Part shown: piece after piece, positions 16,231-26,561 of the stretch | Layout: each line of letters starts with the position of its first letter | How positions within the stretch are numbered: the first letter of the stretch is position 1 | Assembly (NCBI RefSeq): GCF_900207575.1 | Contig: NZ_OAOQ01000004.1 | Span: 186,001 to 250,000, forward strand | Reading direction: 5' to 3' | DNA from: Cereibacter ovatus | GTDB lineage: Bacteria > Pseudomonadota > Alphaproteobacteria > Rhodobacterales > Rhodobacteraceae | DNA: 64,000 bases | The notes under the pieces: model-generated | What the model was told of the DNA's origin: nothing | The model's input: the letters and a program-made list of their open reading frames with translations, nothing else | The model's database searches: none | Program-made: the position numbers and the translations under genes

Positions 16231-17727
16231 ATGGGGTCGAATTGGTGGCGCGCGGCGGTTGTCGCCGCAGGTCTGTCTTTTGGCCCCGCAGCCGCGCAGG
16301 ACATCACGCTGACCTCGCGCAGCGGGGCGATCACGCTGGATGGCACGCTGCTGGGCTTTGACGGCGAATTCTACCGGATCGCCACGAAATACGGCCCGAT
16401 GACCGTCGATTCCGCAGGCGTCACCTGCCAGGGCCCCGCCTGCCCCGAACTGACCGCGCCGTTGGCCCAGATTCGCATCCTTGGCGCGACCGAGGCCGGC
16501 AACGATCTGCTGCCGCGCGTGCTGCACGCCTTCGCCAAGGTGCGCGGCTTTGCCGTGACCACCGAACCGCGCGAAAGCGGCTTCGCCGCCGAGGTGCGCG
16601 ACGCCAAGGGCCGCCCGGTGGCCCACGTCAGCTTTACCCCGGCCACCCCGGCGACGGCGGCGGCGGCGCTGGCGGATGGTTCGGCGGAACTGGTCGTCTC
16701 GGCCCATGCCGATCCCGGCATGACGACGCGGCTGCTGGCACATGACGCGCTGGTGCCGATCGTCGCCCCCGACAACCCGCTGCCGCGCATCGCCACGCGC
16801 GATCTGGCCCGCGCGCTGTCGGGCGAGATTGCGAACTGGGCCGAACTGGGCGGGCCGGACATGCCGCTGGTGCTGCATGCGCTGGCGCGCGACATCAGCC
16901 TGCAAGCCGCGCTCGAGGCGCGTCTGGGCCGCCCGATCGCCGCGGCCGTCACCCATCCCGACCTTGCCAGCCTTGCCGCCGCAGTGGCGCGCGACCCCTA
17001 TGCGCTGGCGATCACCGGCCAGACCGCCGGGGGCGCGGCGCGCATCCTGCCCCTGACCGACAGCTGCGGCTTTCCGCTGGCGCCCACCGCCTTTGCGGTC
17101 AAGGCCGAGGATTATCCGCTGGCGCTGCCGGTGTTTCTGGTCACGCCGCAGCGCCGGCTTCCACTGGTGGCGCGCGAGTTTCTGGAGTTTCTGCCCGCCG
17201 CCGCCGCGCAGCAGGCCGTTGCCTCCGCGGGGTTCGTCGACCGTTTGCCGGGGCGCGTGGCGCTGGCATCCGACGGCCAGCGCCTGATGAACGCCATCCG
17301 CGGCGCCGGCCCCGAGGTTCCGCTGGCCGAATTGCAGCGGCTGACCGCGGCGATGGCGGGCGCCGACCGGCTGTCGCTGACCTTCCGGTTTCAGGATGGC
17401 ACCGACGAGCTGGAACCGCAAAGCCGCGACAATCTGATGGAGCTGGCCAAGCTGATCGAAATCGGCCGGTTCCGCGGCCAGCAACTGATGCTGGTAGGCT
17501 TTTCCGACGGGCGTGGACCGGCCAGTGAAAATCTGGCGCTGTCGCAAAGCCGCGCGGCGAAGGTGGCGGCCGCCTTGCGCGAAGCGGTGCCCGATCAACC
17601 GGCCCCGTTGATCGCGGGCTTTGGCGAGGCGCTGCCGCTCGCCTGCGACACCACCATGGCCGGACAGCGGATGAACCGCCGGGTCGAACTTTGGCTGCGC
17701 CCCGTCACAGATAGCCTTGCGCCCTGA
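16231..17727 (+). CDS. Phosphate-binding-protein-like / OmpA-domain fusion
   Basis: This 498-residue exported protein has a signal peptide (WWRAAVVAAGLSFGPAAAQD) and a short beta-rich N-terminal segment with a CQGPAC pair. A PstS-like periplasmic binding fold (about 85-340) includes ADGSAELVVSAHADPGM and ALSGEIANWAELGGPD, typical of phosphate-binding-like proteins. A C-terminal OmpA peptidoglycan-binding domain (about 385-495) contains LTFRFQDGTDELEPQSRDNL and the closing NRRVELWL. It would sit in the periplasm and bind the wall. No transporter genes accompany it, so solute import is unlikely. The stop overlaps the convergent radC by 23 bases. Confidence 0.82.
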   Translation: MGSNWWRAAVVAAGLSFGPAAAQDITLTSRSGAITLDGTLLGFDGEFYRIATKYGPMTVDSAGVTCQGPACPELTAPLAQIRILGATEAGNDLLPRVLHAFAKVRGFAVTTEPRESGFAAEVRDAKGRPVAHVSFTPATPATAAAALADGSAELVVSAHADPGMTTRLLAHDALVPIVAPDNPLPRIATRDLARALSGEIANWAELGGPDMPLVLHALARDISLQAALEARLGRPIAAAVTHPDLASLAAAVARDPYALAITGQTAGGAARILPLTDSCGFPLAPTAFAVKAEDYPLALPVFLVTPQRRLPLVAREFLEFLPAAAAQQAVASAGFVDRLPGRVALASDGQRLMNAIRGAGPEVPLAELQRLTAAMAGADRLSLTFRFQDGTDELEPQSRDNLMELAKLIEIGRFRGQQLMLVGFSDGRGPASENLALSQSRAAKVAAALREAVPDQPAPLIAGFGEALPLACDTTMAGQRMNRRVELWLRPVTDSLAP

Positions 17728-18469
17728 AGCTGAGTTCGCGCCCCTTGCCGATCACCAGATGGTCGTGCAGCGTAATCCCAAGCGTCGCCGCCGCCTCTTG
17801 CACCAGTGCGGTCATGGTCATGTCGGCCTCGGACGGGGTGGGATCGCCCGAGGGGTGATTATGAACCAGAATCAACGCCGAAGCGTTCAACTCCAGCGCC
17901 CGTTTCACCACCTCTCGCGGGTAGACGGGAACATGATCCACGGTGCCGCGGGCCTGTTCCTCATCCGCAATCAGCACGTTCTTGCGGTCAAGGAACAGGA
18001 TGCGGAACTGTTCCGTCTCTCGGTGCGCCATCGCGGTGTGGCAGTAATCCAGCAGCGCCGCCCAGGACGACAGCACCGGCTGGTGCATCACCCGCGCCCG
18101 CGCCATGCGCTGCGCCACCGCCTCAAGGATCTTCAGATCCTGCACCACCGCCTCGCCCACGCCCTCGACCTCGATCAGCCGGGCGGGCGCGGCCGTCACC
18201 ACTCGGTTCAGGTCGCCGAAACGGTCGATCAGCCGGCGGGCCAGCGGTTTGACATCCTGCCGCGGGATGGTGCGGAACAGCAGCAGTTCCAACAGTTCGT
18301 AATCCGGCATGGCGGCCGCGCCGCCGTCGCTGAACCGGGTGCGCAGGCGTTTGCGATGGTCGGCGATATAGGACGGCAGACGGCCCGCCACCGGCACGGG
18401 CATGGCCTCATCCTCGTCGCCGGGGAAAAGCGGAAGCGCAGCTTCGTGAAAGGCATGAGTCGGGCACAT
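17705..18469 (-). CDS. radC: RadC-family (JAB/MPN domain) protein
   Basis: This 254-residue protein has an N-terminal helix-hairpin-helix region (about 60-125, including IEVEGVGEAVVQDLK) and a C-terminal JAB metalloprotease-like domain. The zinc motif HNHPSGDPTPSEAD is intact, with a conserved Glu earlier in the domain. The family was once tied to DNA repair in E. coli, but that link was withdrawn, so the role is unsettled. The ATG at 18469 is chosen. An upstream TTG at 18511 would lie inside the dnaJ terminator hairpin and is rejected. The ribosome site is weak for either choice. The last 23 bases overlap the convergent OmpA-domain gene. Confidence 0.87.
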   Translation of the reverse strand: MCPTHAFHEAALPLFPGDEDEAMPVPVAGRLPSYIADHRKRLRTRFSDGGAAAMPDYELLELLLFRTIPRQDVKPLARRLIDRFGDLNRVVTAAPARLIEVEGVGEAVVQDLKILEAVAQRMARARVMHQPVLSSWAALLDYCHTAMAHRETEQFRILFLDRKNVLIADEEQARGTVDHVPVYPREVVKRALELNASALILVHNHPSGDPTPSEADMTMTALVQEAAATLGITLHDHLVIGKGRELSFRAQGYL

Positions 18470-18506
18470 CCCGCAAGACTGCCCGGCGCATGGTTGATGT
18501 CTGGTT

Positions 18507-18537
18507 AACAAAACGGCCGCACCAGAGGCGCGGCCGT
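18507..18537 (-). terminator. Terminator after dnaJ
   Basis: On the minus strand an ACGGCCGC / GCGGCCGT stem with a roughly nine-base loop is followed by TTTTGTT, about 57 bases after the dnaJ stop. Confidence 0.75.
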
Positions 18538-18593
18538 AAACCGGGCCGGCACCATCCAGACGGCGCGGCCGGAAATCGCATGGAAACCAGGCG

Positions 18594-19745
18594 TCAGCCG
18601 GTCATGCCGTCCCAGAACCCCTTGACCTTCGAGAAGAAACTTTTGCCCTCGGGGTTGTTGTCCTCGGAGAGTTTCTCGAACTCGCGCAGAAGTTCCTTCT
18701 GGCGGGTGGTTAGGTTTACCGGGGTCTCGACCGCCAGTTCGATCAGCATGTCGCCAACACCGCCGCCCCGCAGCGCCGGCATCCCCTTGCTGCGCAGCCG
18801 CATCTGCTTGCCGGTCTGGCTGCCAGCCGGGATCTTCACCCGGCTTGACCCACCGTCGATGGTCGGCACTTCGACCTCGCCGCCCAGCGCCGCCGCGGTG
18901 ATCGAGACAGGCACCCGGCAGAACAGATGCATCCCGTCGCGCTGGAAGATCGCGTGCTCGCGCACCTCGATGAAGATGTAAAGGTCGCCCGCCGGCCCAC
19001 CGCGCATCCCGGCCTCGCCCTCGCCGGCAAGACGGATACGGGTGCCGGTTTCCACCCCCGCGGGAATGTTGACCGACAGCGAGCGTTCCTTTTCGACCCG
19101 GCCGGCGCCGTGGCAGGATTTGCACGGGTTCTTTACGATCTGGCCGGCGCCGTTGCAGGTCGGGCAAGTGCGCTCGACCGTGAAAAATCCTTGCTGCGCG
19201 CGGACCTTGCCCATGCCCGAACAGGTCGGGCAGGTCACGGGTTCCGCCCCGCCCTCGGCGCCGGTGCCCTTGCAGGCATCGCAGGCGATCGAGGCCGGCA
19301 CGTTGATGGTTTTCTGGACCCCCTTGAAGGCTTCTTCCAGCGTCACCCGCAGGTTGTAGCGCAGGTCCGACCCACGCTGCGCCCGCGCGCGGCCACCGCC
19401 CCCGCGGCCCCCCATGAAATCGCCGAACAGGTCCTCGAACACGTCGGAAAAGGCCGAGGCGAAATCGGCCTGCTGGCCATAGCCATGCCGCGCGCCACCG
19501 CCGCCACCGCCCATGCCGCCTTCGAAGGCTGCGTGACCGTAACGGTCATAGGCCGCCTTCTTGTCGGCATCGCGCAGGACGTCATAGGCCTCGTTCACTT
19601 CCTTGAACTGGGCCTCGGCCTGAGGATTGTCCGCGTTCCGGTCGGGGTGCAGTTCCTTGGCCTTCGTGCGGTAAGCCTTTTTCAACTCGTCCGCCGAGGC
19701 GCCGCGGGACACGCCCAGAACCTCATAGTAATCGCGTTTTGCCAT
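18594..19745 (-). CDS. dnaJ: Chaperone DnaJ (Hsp40)
   Basis: This 383-residue class A J-protein delivers unfolded clients to DnaK and stimulates its ATPase. The J domain (1-70) contains HPDRN. A Gly/Phe-rich linker (about 75-115) follows, then four zinc-finger repeats ([32 protein letters not shown]) and the two C-terminal client-binding beta domains. Everything expected of a full DnaJ is present. The ATG at 19745 has an AAGGGG ribosome site. It follows dnaK by 72 bases on the same strand with a G/C-rich hairpin between, so it is probably co-transcribed at a lower level, and a terminator follows it. Confidence 0.96.
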   Translation of the reverse strand: MAKRDYYEVLGVSRGASADELKKAYRTKAKELHPDRNADNPQAEAQFKEVNEAYDVLRDADKKAAYDRYGHAAFEGGMGGGGGGARHGYGQQADFASAFSDVFEDLFGDFMGGRGGGGRARAQRGSDLRYNLRVTLEEAFKGVQKTINVPASIACDACKGTGAEGGAEPVTCPTCSGMGKVRAQQGFFTVERTCPTCNGAGQIVKNPCKSCHGAGRVEKERSLSVNIPAGVETGTRIRLAGEGEAGMRGGPAGDLYIFIEVREHAIFQRDGMHLFCRVPVSITAAALGGEVEVPTIDGGSSRVKIPAGSQTGKQMRLRSKGMPALRGGGVGDMLIELAVETPVNLTTRQKELLREFEKLSEDNNPEGKSFFSKVKGFWDGMTG

Positions 19746-19770
19746 TGGCACATCCCCTTGGGCAACGTGA

Positions 19771-19800
19771 GTGGGGCGGCCCTTTCGAGACCGCCCCCAC
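19771..19800 (-). other. Hairpin between dnaK and dnaJ
   Basis: An imperfect GTGGGG-GCGG / CCGC-CCCAC stem lies between the dnaK stop and the dnaJ ribosome site. No T-run follows on the minus strand. It may stabilise the upstream dnaK message or reduce read-through. Confidence 0.4.
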
Positions 19801-19817
19801 CCCGTTCCGCTGCGGCC

Positions 19818-21728
19818 TTACTTCCGCTTGTTTTCGCCGAGATCCTCGAAGTCGGCATCGACGATATCATCATCGACCGACCGCGGACCGTCCTCGTCCG
19901 GCGCGGCGCCGGCTTCGGACTGGCTGGCCTTGTAGATCGCCTCGCCCAGCCGCATCGCGGCTTCGGTCAGGTTCTGGATGCCGCCCTTGATCTTGCCGGC
20001 ATCCTCGGACTTGAGGCTTTCTTCCAGCGCGCCCATCGCAAGCTCGATCGCCTCGACCGTCGAAGGATCGACCTTGTCGCCATGCTCTTCGATGGATTTT
20101 TTCGTCGAATGCAGCAGGCTTTCGGCCTGGTTCTTGGTTTCCACCAGCTCGCGGCGCTTCTTGTCGGCTTCGGCGTTGGCTTCGGCGTCCCTCACCATCT
20201 TTTCGATATCGTCGTCGGACAGACCGCCCGACGCCTGAATGGTGATGTTCTGCGACTTGCCGGTGCCCTTGTCCTTGGCGCTGACCGACACGATGCCGTT
20301 GGCGTCGATGTCGAACGTCACCTCGATCTGCGGCATGCCGCGCGGGGCCGGCGGGATGTCTTCAAGGTTGAACTGGCCGAGCATCTTGTTGTCGGCCGCC
20401 ATTTCGCGCTCGCCCTGGAACACCCGGATCGTCACCGCGTTCTGGTTGTCTTCGGCGGTCGAGAACACCTGGCTTTTCTTGGTCGGGATCGTGGTGTTGC
20501 GGTCGATCAGCCGGGTGAACACGCCGCCCAGCGTCTCGATCCCCAGCGAAAGCGGGGTCACGTCCAGCAGAACCACGTCCTTCACGTCGCCTTGCAGAAC
20601 GCCGGCCTGAATGGCGGCGCCCAGCGCCACGACCTCATCGGGGTTCACGCCCTTGTGGGGTTCCTTGCCGAAGAACTTGGTCACTTCCTCGACCACTTTC
20701 GGCATCCGGGTCATGCCGCCGACCAGAACCACCTCGTCGATGTCGGCCTTGGAGACACCGGCATCCTTCAGCGCGGCTTCGCAGGGTTTCATCGACTTCT
20801 TGATCAGGTCGCCGACCAGGCTTTCCAGCTTGGCGCGGGTCAGCTTCATCACCATGTGCAGCGGCTGGCCGGTGTTGCGGTCCATGCTGATGAAGGGCTG
20901 GTTGATTTCGGTCTGCTGGCTGGACGACAGTTCGATCTTGGCCTTTTCCGCCGCTTCCTTCAGCCGCTGAAGCGCCATCTTGTCGAGCGTCAGGTCGACG
21001 CCATGCTCTTTCTTGAACTCGTCGGCCAGGTAGTTGACGATCCGCATGTCGAAGTCTTCGCCGCCAAGGAACGTGTCCCCGTTGGTCGATTTCACCTCGA
21101 ACAGGCCGTCGTCGATTTCCAGAATGGTGATGTCGAAGGTGCCGCCGCCAAGGTCATAGACCGCGATGGTGCGGGTTTCCTTCTTGTCCAGACCATAGGC
21201 CAGCGCGGCGGCGGTCGGCTCGTTGATGATGCGCAGCACTTCAAGGCCGGCAATCTTGCCGGCGTCCTTGGTGGCCTGACGCTGGGCGTCGTTGAAATAC
21301 GCGGGCACGGTGATGACGGCCTGCGTGACCGTCTCGCCCAGATAGGCTTCGGCGGTTTCCTTCATCTTTTGCAGGATGAAGGCGGAAATCTGGCTGGGCG
21401 AGTATTTCTCGCCGCGGACCTCAACCCAGGCATCGCCGTTGCCGCCGTTCACGATCGAATAGGGGACAAGCTTCTTGTCCTTCTCGACCTCGGCATCGCC
21501 GACGCGGCGGCCGATCAGACGTTTGACAGCGAAAACGGTGTTCGACGGGTTGGTGACCGCCTGACGTTTGGCCGGCTGGCCCACGAGGCGTTCGTTGTCG
21601 GTGAAACCGACGATCGAGGGCGTCGTGCGCGCCCCTTCCGAGTTCTCGATCACGCGGGGCTGCGCGCCATCCATGATGGCAACGCACGAGTTCGTCGTCC
21701 CGAGGTCGATCCCGATGACTTTGGCCAT
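19818..21728 (-). CDS. dnaK: Chaperone DnaK (Hsp70)
   Basis: This 636-residue ATP-driven chaperone has an N-terminal nucleotide-binding domain beginning [21 protein letters not shown] and containing [17 protein letters not shown] and [13 protein letters not shown]. An interdomain linker with [12 protein letters not shown] follows, then the peptide-binding domain and the helical lid. The C-terminus [18 protein letters not shown] keeps the acidic end typical of proteobacterial DnaK. An RpoH-type promoter lies 113-142 bases upstream. It works with dnaJ (next gene) and GrpE, which is encoded about 40 kb away beside hrcA. Confidence 0.98.
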   Translation of the reverse strand: MAKVIGIDLGTTNSCVAIMDGAQPRVIENSEGARTTPSIVGFTDNERLVGQPAKRQAVTNPSNTVFAVKRLIGRRVGDAEVEKDKKLVPYSIVNGGNGDAWVEVRGEKYSPSQISAFILQKMKETAEAYLGETVTQAVITVPAYFNDAQRQATKDAGKIAGLEVLRIINEPTAAALAYGLDKKETRTIAVYDLGGGTFDITILEIDDGLFEVKSTNGDTFLGGEDFDMRIVNYLADEFKKEHGVDLTLDKMALQRLKEAAEKAKIELSSSQQTEINQPFISMDRNTGQPLHMVMKLTRAKLESLVGDLIKKSMKPCEAALKDAGVSKADIDEVVLVGGMTRMPKVVEEVTKFFGKEPHKGVNPDEVVALGAAIQAGVLQGDVKDVVLLDVTPLSLGIETLGGVFTRLIDRNTTIPTKKSQVFSTAEDNQNAVTIRVFQGEREMAADNKMLGQFNLEDIPPAPRGMPQIEVTFDIDANGIVSVSAKDKGTGKSQNITIQASGGLSDDDIEKMVRDAEANAEADKKRRELVETKNQAESLLHSTKKSIEEHGDKVDPSTVEAIELAMGALEESLKSEDAGKIKGGIQNLTEAAMRLGEAIYKASQSEAGAAPDEDGPRSVDDDIVDADFEDLGENKRK

Positions 21729-21841
21729 GTATGCACCTCTCTTGCGGCGATGATGTGGGGGGCAGGCCCGACTTTCGGCGTCCGATCCCCGATCCCGATT
21801 TCAGGCCGTCCGGGGTGGCGCCCCTTCCGGCTACCGGGCGT

Positions 21842-21870
21842 ATATAGGAGGGGGTTTTGGGGCCTGCAAG
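21842..21870 (-). promoter_or_regulatory. RpoH (sigma-32-type) heat-shock promoter of dnaKJ
   Basis: On the minus strand CTTGCA (21870-21865) and CTATAT (21847-21842) are separated by exactly 17 bases, matching the alphaproteobacterial RpoH consensus (CTTGAA, 17-18 bases, CYTATNT). It lies between the pip stop and the dnaK start. No CIRCE (HrcA operator) is visible, so heat control of dnaKJ here is probably through RpoH. Confidence 0.75.
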
Positions 21871-21927
21871 CGTCACGCAAGCGTGAAAATCGTGTCAAAT
21901 TCGAAGCTGGGTCGCCGGGCGCCGAAC

Positions 21928-22896
21928 CTAGCGCGAAAGGTCGTCCATGACCCGCACCAGTTCGGCGCTGATGCCCGGCTCGGACAGTGCATGACCCGAC
22001 AGCGGAACCAGCCGCAATTCGGCCTTGTCCCAGCCGTCGGCCAGCCGCCAGGCCGAAACCGGCGGGCAGATCATGTCATAGCGACCCTGCACGATCACGG
22101 CCGGGATATGTTCGATCCGGTGGCGGTTCGACAGGATCCAGCCGTCGCTTTCCAGAAAACCGCCATGGCAGAAATAATGGTTTTCCAGCCGCGCGAAGGC
22201 CCGGGCATATTCCGACGGGCTTTCCCCCACCGGCCCGTCCTGTGTGACCGAGGCAAGCGCGTTTTCCCAGTTCGCCCAGGCACGGCCGAAGCGGCTTTCC
22301 TCCATCAGGTTGCCCGAGAACAGCCGCCGGTGATAGGCCGAGATCAGGTCGGCCCGTTCGACCTGCGGCACCGGGGCCACGAACTTCGCCCAGAGATCGG
22401 GAAAGAACGCCGCCGCGCCGCCGCCATAGAACCAGTCAAGTTCCGACTGCATCATCAGGAACACGCCGCGCAGCACCAGATGCGTCACGCGATCCGGGTG
22501 GCTGATGGCATAGATCAGCGCCAGCGTCGCCCCCCAGCTGCCGCCGAAACAGGCCCAGCGGTCGATGCCCAGCTTGTGCCGGATCGCCTCGATATCCGCC
22601 ACCAGATGCCATGTCGTGTTCGCCTCGACCGAGGCATGGGGCCGCGACCGGCCGCAACCGCGCTGATCGAACAGCACCACACGATAGCGTTCGGGGTCGA
22701 AATAGCGCCGCATCGACGGGCTGCACCCGCCGCCCGGCCCGCCATGCAGCACCAGAACCGGCTGGCCGTCGGGGTTGCCGCATTGCTCGACATAGATGCG
22801 GTGGCCGTCGCCCATGTCGATCACCCGCTGATCGAACGGGTCGATCGACGGGTAAAGGTATTCGACTGCGCGCTTTTGGCCTGACCTTTGATCCAT
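21928..22896 (-). CDS. pip: Proline iminopeptidase
   Basis: This 322-residue alpha/beta-hydrolase of peptidase family S33 cleaves N-terminal proline from peptides. The oxyanion loop is [10 protein letters not shown] (about 51-60), the nucleophile elbow GGSWG carries the catalytic serine, the aspartate is in [10 protein letters not shown] and the histidine in [19 protein letters not shown] is the typical family stretch. Length matches bacterial enzymes (about 310-320). It is cytoplasmic, with no signal peptide. It is transcribed toward dnaK but ends 58 bases before the dnaK promoter. ubiG diverges from it across a 60-base gap. Confidence 0.93.
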   Translation of the reverse strand: MDQRSGQKRAVEYLYPSIDPFDQRVIDMGDGHRIYVEQCGNPDGQPVLVLHGGPGGGCSPSMRRYFDPERYRVVLFDQRGCGRSRPHASVEANTTWHLVADIEAIRHKLGIDRWACFGGSWGATLALIYAISHPDRVTHLVLRGVFLMMQSELDWFYGGGAAAFFPDLWAKFVAPVPQVERADLISAYHRRLFSGNLMEESRFGRAWANWENALASVTQDGPVGESPSEYARAFARLENHYFCHGGFLESDGWILSNRHRIEHIPAVIVQGRYDMICPPVSAWRLADGWDKAELRLVPLSGHALSEPGISAELVRVMDDLSR

Positions 22897-22956
22897 GACG
22901 TCCTATATAACCCCGCCAGCCCGATCCGCTACCAGGAATACCGCAAGGAGTTTGCC

Positions 22957-23700
22957 ATGGAGACCACCACCACGATCGACCCGGCCGAAGTCGCCAAGTT
23001 CGAGGCCATGGCCGCGGAATGGTGGAACCCCCACGGCAAATTCAAGCCCCTGCACGAGATGAACCCCTGCCGGCTGGATTACATCACCCAGCAGATTGCG
23101 GCCGAGTTCGGTCGCGATCTGTCGCAGCCCCGGCCCTTCGCCGGCCTGCGGCTTCTGGATATCGGCTGCGGTGGGGGGTTGCTGTCGGAACCGATGGCGC
23201 GACTCGGGGCGGATGTGGTCGGCGCGGATGCAGCGCCCCGCAACATTCCGGTGGCACGGCTTCACGCCGAACAATCGGGCCTGACCATCGACTACCGCAA
23301 CACCACCGCCGAGGCGCTGGCCGCCGCGGGCGAGCGGTTCGACGTGGTGCTGAACATGGAAGTGGTGGAACATGTGGCCGATCCGCTGGCCTATCTGACC
23401 GCCTGCCACGATCTGCTGAAGCCGGGCGGGCTGATGGTCTGCTCGACCCTGAACCGCAATCCGAAAAGCTTCGCCATGGCCATCGTCGGCGCCGAATGGA
23501 TCATGCGCTGGCTGCCCAAGGGCACCCATGACTGGGCGAAGTTCATCACCCCGGAAGAACTTTACGACCTGATCCGCAAGGCCGGCCTTGATCCGGTGGA
23601 CCGCAAGGGCATGGTGTTCAACCCGATCAGCTGGAGCTGGAGCCTGTCGGCCCGCGACCTGTCGGTGAACTACGTCACCGCCAGCCTGCGCCGCATCTGA
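22957..23700 (+). CDS. ubiG: Ubiquinone biosynthesis O-methyltransferase UbiG
   Basis: This 247-residue SAM-dependent enzyme carries out both O-methylations in ubiquinone synthesis. The family start [20 protein letters not shown] and [15 protein letters not shown] precede motif [21 protein letters not shown], post-I (GADAAP) and motif [16 protein letters not shown]. The C-terminal [16 protein letters not shown] is specific to UbiG/Coq3. The ATG at 22957 has a strong AAGGAG ribosome site; the frame upstream is open but crosses the pip start region. A TATATAA sequence at 22904 could be its -10, though no convincing -35 was seen. It is monocistronic. Confidence 0.95.
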   Translation: METTTTIDPAEVAKFEAMAAEWWNPHGKFKPLHEMNPCRLDYITQQIAAEFGRDLSQPRPFAGLRLLDIGCGGGLLSEPMARLGADVVGADAAPRNIPVARLHAEQSGLTIDYRNTTAEALAAAGERFDVVLNMEVVEHVADPLAYLTACHDLLKPGGLMVCSTLNRNPKSFAMAIVGAEWIMRWLPKGTHDWAKFITPEELYDLIRKAGLDPVDRKGMVFNPISWSWSLSARDLSVNYVTASLRRI

Positions 23701-23746
23701 CCGCGTCCCTGCGTCACCCGGCCGGGGGACGCCGGGGCCTGCGGGC

Positions 23747-24781
<1,035 letters not shown>

Positions 24782-24879
24782 GGCATGGTCCCTCAAGACG
24801 GTCCGTGGCGGGGGTGCAGGGCGTCAGGCACCCGGGCCGGCAAGCGAGGCCCGGGAAAGGATGTGCGTCCGGGTGTTGG

Positions 24880-26316
24880 TCAGGCAAGACCCCGGATGGC
24901 GGATTGCGCGGCGCGATAGCGGGCGTGGGCCTCGTCGAAGGCGGCGGTCAGGGCGCGCTGCGGCGGGATGGTGCGGGCGACGGGGGGAAGCGTCGCAATC
25001 TCGGCCCCGGCCCCGGTGGCCGCCATCAGCGCCAGCCGCGCGGCCCCGAAGGCCCCGCCGAAATCGCCCGCGGCCGGCAGTTGCACCGGCAGATCAAGCG
25101 CCGTGGCAATCGCCTGAAGCCAATAGTCCGAGCGCGACCCGCCCCCCACCGCGATCAGGTTTTCCAGCCGCGTTCCCGTGGCGGCCAGTGCATCGCGGCA
25201 GTCACGGATCGCGAAGGTCACGCCTTCCAGCACCGCGCGGGTGCCCGCGGCGCGGTCGGTCGCATGCTCCAGCCCGGTAAAGGCACCCCGGATCGCGGCA
25301 TCGTTCAGCGGCGTCCGCTCGCCGCCCAGACAGGGCAGGAACAGCGCCTTGCCCGGCGCCTGAAGCGCGCCCAGTTCCGCCGTCAGCGCCGAGGCCCCCT
25401 GCCCCACCAGCCGCGCATACCAGTTCAGCGCATCGGTCGCGGCCAGGATCACCCCCATCTGGTGCCACGCCCCCGGCAGCGCATGGCAGAAGGTATGCAC
25501 CGCGGTTTCCGGCGCCGGCTGATAGCCGTCGTTCGCGGCAAACAGCACCCCCGAGGTGCCGAGGCTGACGAAAGCCTCGCCCGCGCGGACCACGCCCACA
25601 CCCACGGCCGAGGCCGCATTGTCGCCGCCGCCGCCCGCGACCACCACCCCGCCGGGCAACCCCCAGCGCGCAGCCAGCGCCGGACGCAACTGCCCCGACA
25701 CCGCCGACCCTTCGACCAGCCGCGGCATCTCGGACCGCGACAGCCCGGTGGCGACCAGCAGATCGTCCGACCAGTCGCGCGCCCCGGTATCCAGCCAGCT
25801 TGTTCCCGCGGCATCCGACATCTCGGCCACATGCTCGCCGGTCAGCCACAGGCGCAGGTAATCCTTGGGCAGCAGCACCTTGGCCACGCGGTCGCGCAGC
25901 GCGGGTTCGTGCCGTGCAACCCACACCAGCTTTGGCGCGGTAAAGCCCGGAAAGACGATATTGCCGGTGATGGCGCGAAAGCGCGGATCGGCGTCCAGCT
26001 CTGCCGCCTCAAGATGGCTGCGGGTGTCGTTCCACAGGATGCAGGGCCGCAGCACGTCGTCCGCGGCATCCAGCAGCGTCGCGCCATGCATCTGGCCCGA
26101 AAGGCCGATGCCGCGCACCTCGGCCAGACCCCGCGCGCCCAGTTGATCCATCACCGCCTCGGCGGCGGCGATCCAGTCGGCGGGCGATTGTTCCGACCAG
26201 CCCTCGTGCGGTCGGCTGACCGTCAACGGCGCCGTGGCCTCGGCCAGCACGCGCTGATCGTCATCGATCAACACACCCTTCAGGCCCGACGTCCCCAGAT
26301 CGAGACCAATATACAT
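24880..26316 (-). CDS. xylB: Xylulokinase
   Basis: This 478-residue FGGY-family kinase phosphorylates D-xylulose to xylulose 5-phosphate. The N-terminal phosphate loop is GLDLGTSGLKGVLID. GLSGQMHG, a xylulokinase mark, follows at about residue 77, with NDTRS next. The ATP-site motif GGGSRSDYWLQAIA and the FGGAFGAA block are near the C-terminus. Length agrees with XylB (about 480). The ATG at 26316 has a GGGGGGA ribosome site; the longer open frame upstream has no support. No xylose isomerase, xylose transporter or regulator is nearby, so the xylulose may come from a polyol or other route. Confidence 0.9.
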   Translation of the reverse strand: MYIGLDLGTSGLKGVLIDDDQRVLAEATAPLTVSRPHEGWSEQSPADWIAAAEAVMDQLGARGLAEVRGIGLSGQMHGATLLDAADDVLRPCILWNDTRSHLEAAELDADPRFRAITGNIVFPGFTAPKLVWVARHEPALRDRVAKVLLPKDYLRLWLTGEHVAEMSDAAGTSWLDTGARDWSDDLLVATGLSRSEMPRLVEGSAVSGQLRPALAARWGLPGGVVVAGGGGDNAASAVGVGVVRAGEAFVSLGTSGVLFAANDGYQPAPETAVHTFCHALPGAWHQMGVILAATDALNWYARLVGQGASALTAELGALQAPGKALFLPCLGGERTPLNDAAIRGAFTGLEHATDRAAGTRAVLEGVTFAIRDCRDALAATGTRLENLIAVGGGSRSDYWLQAIATALDLPVQLPAAGDFGGAFGAARLALMAATGAGAEIATLPPVARTIPPQRALTAAFDEAHARYRAAQSAIRGLA

Positions 26317-26502
26317 TCCGTGTCCCCCCGCCCTTTTCCGTTCCCGGATAATCATCCCGAGAATCTCATCCCTGCTGACATCGCCTACCTGCTCGCATCC
26401 CACAAGCGCCCCGTGCGGCTTTGCCCCCATGGATGGCCAGACGATCACGGACAGACCGGCCCCCTGCCCGGCGCGACACCGCTCTGCCCGGCAGATCGCG
26501 GA

Positions 26503-26531
26503 TTGCCGCATATCGTGCAACCTGCAATAGT
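26503..26531 (+). promoter_or_regulatory. Candidate promoter of tamAB
   Basis: TTGCCG (26503-26508) and AATAGT (26526-26531) have 17-base spacing upstream of the tamA GTG at 26562. Each element matches the sigma-70 consensus at four of six places. The rest of the 245-base gap before tamA holds nothing else I can identify. Confidence 0.35.
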
Positions 26532-26561
26532 TTCGGCAATCCGCACTCGTAAGGAGGATGC

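Noticed and set aside
18470-18511. TTG start extending radC by 14 codons
   Set aside because: The TTG lies inside the dnaJ terminator hairpin/T-run and has no ribosome site.
21729-21927. CIRCE operator near dnaK
   Set aside because: No TTAGCACTC/GAGTGCTAA pair is present on either strand; an RpoH-type promoter is found instead.
18927-21950. About 1000-codon open frame on the plus strand opposite dnaJ and dnaK
   Set aside because: Same artefact. DnaK and DnaJ have full motif support in the other direction.
22904-22910. TATATAA as a -10 for ubiG
   Set aside because: No -35 at 16-18 bases; TTGGCC is 22 bases away, so it is not called as a promoter.
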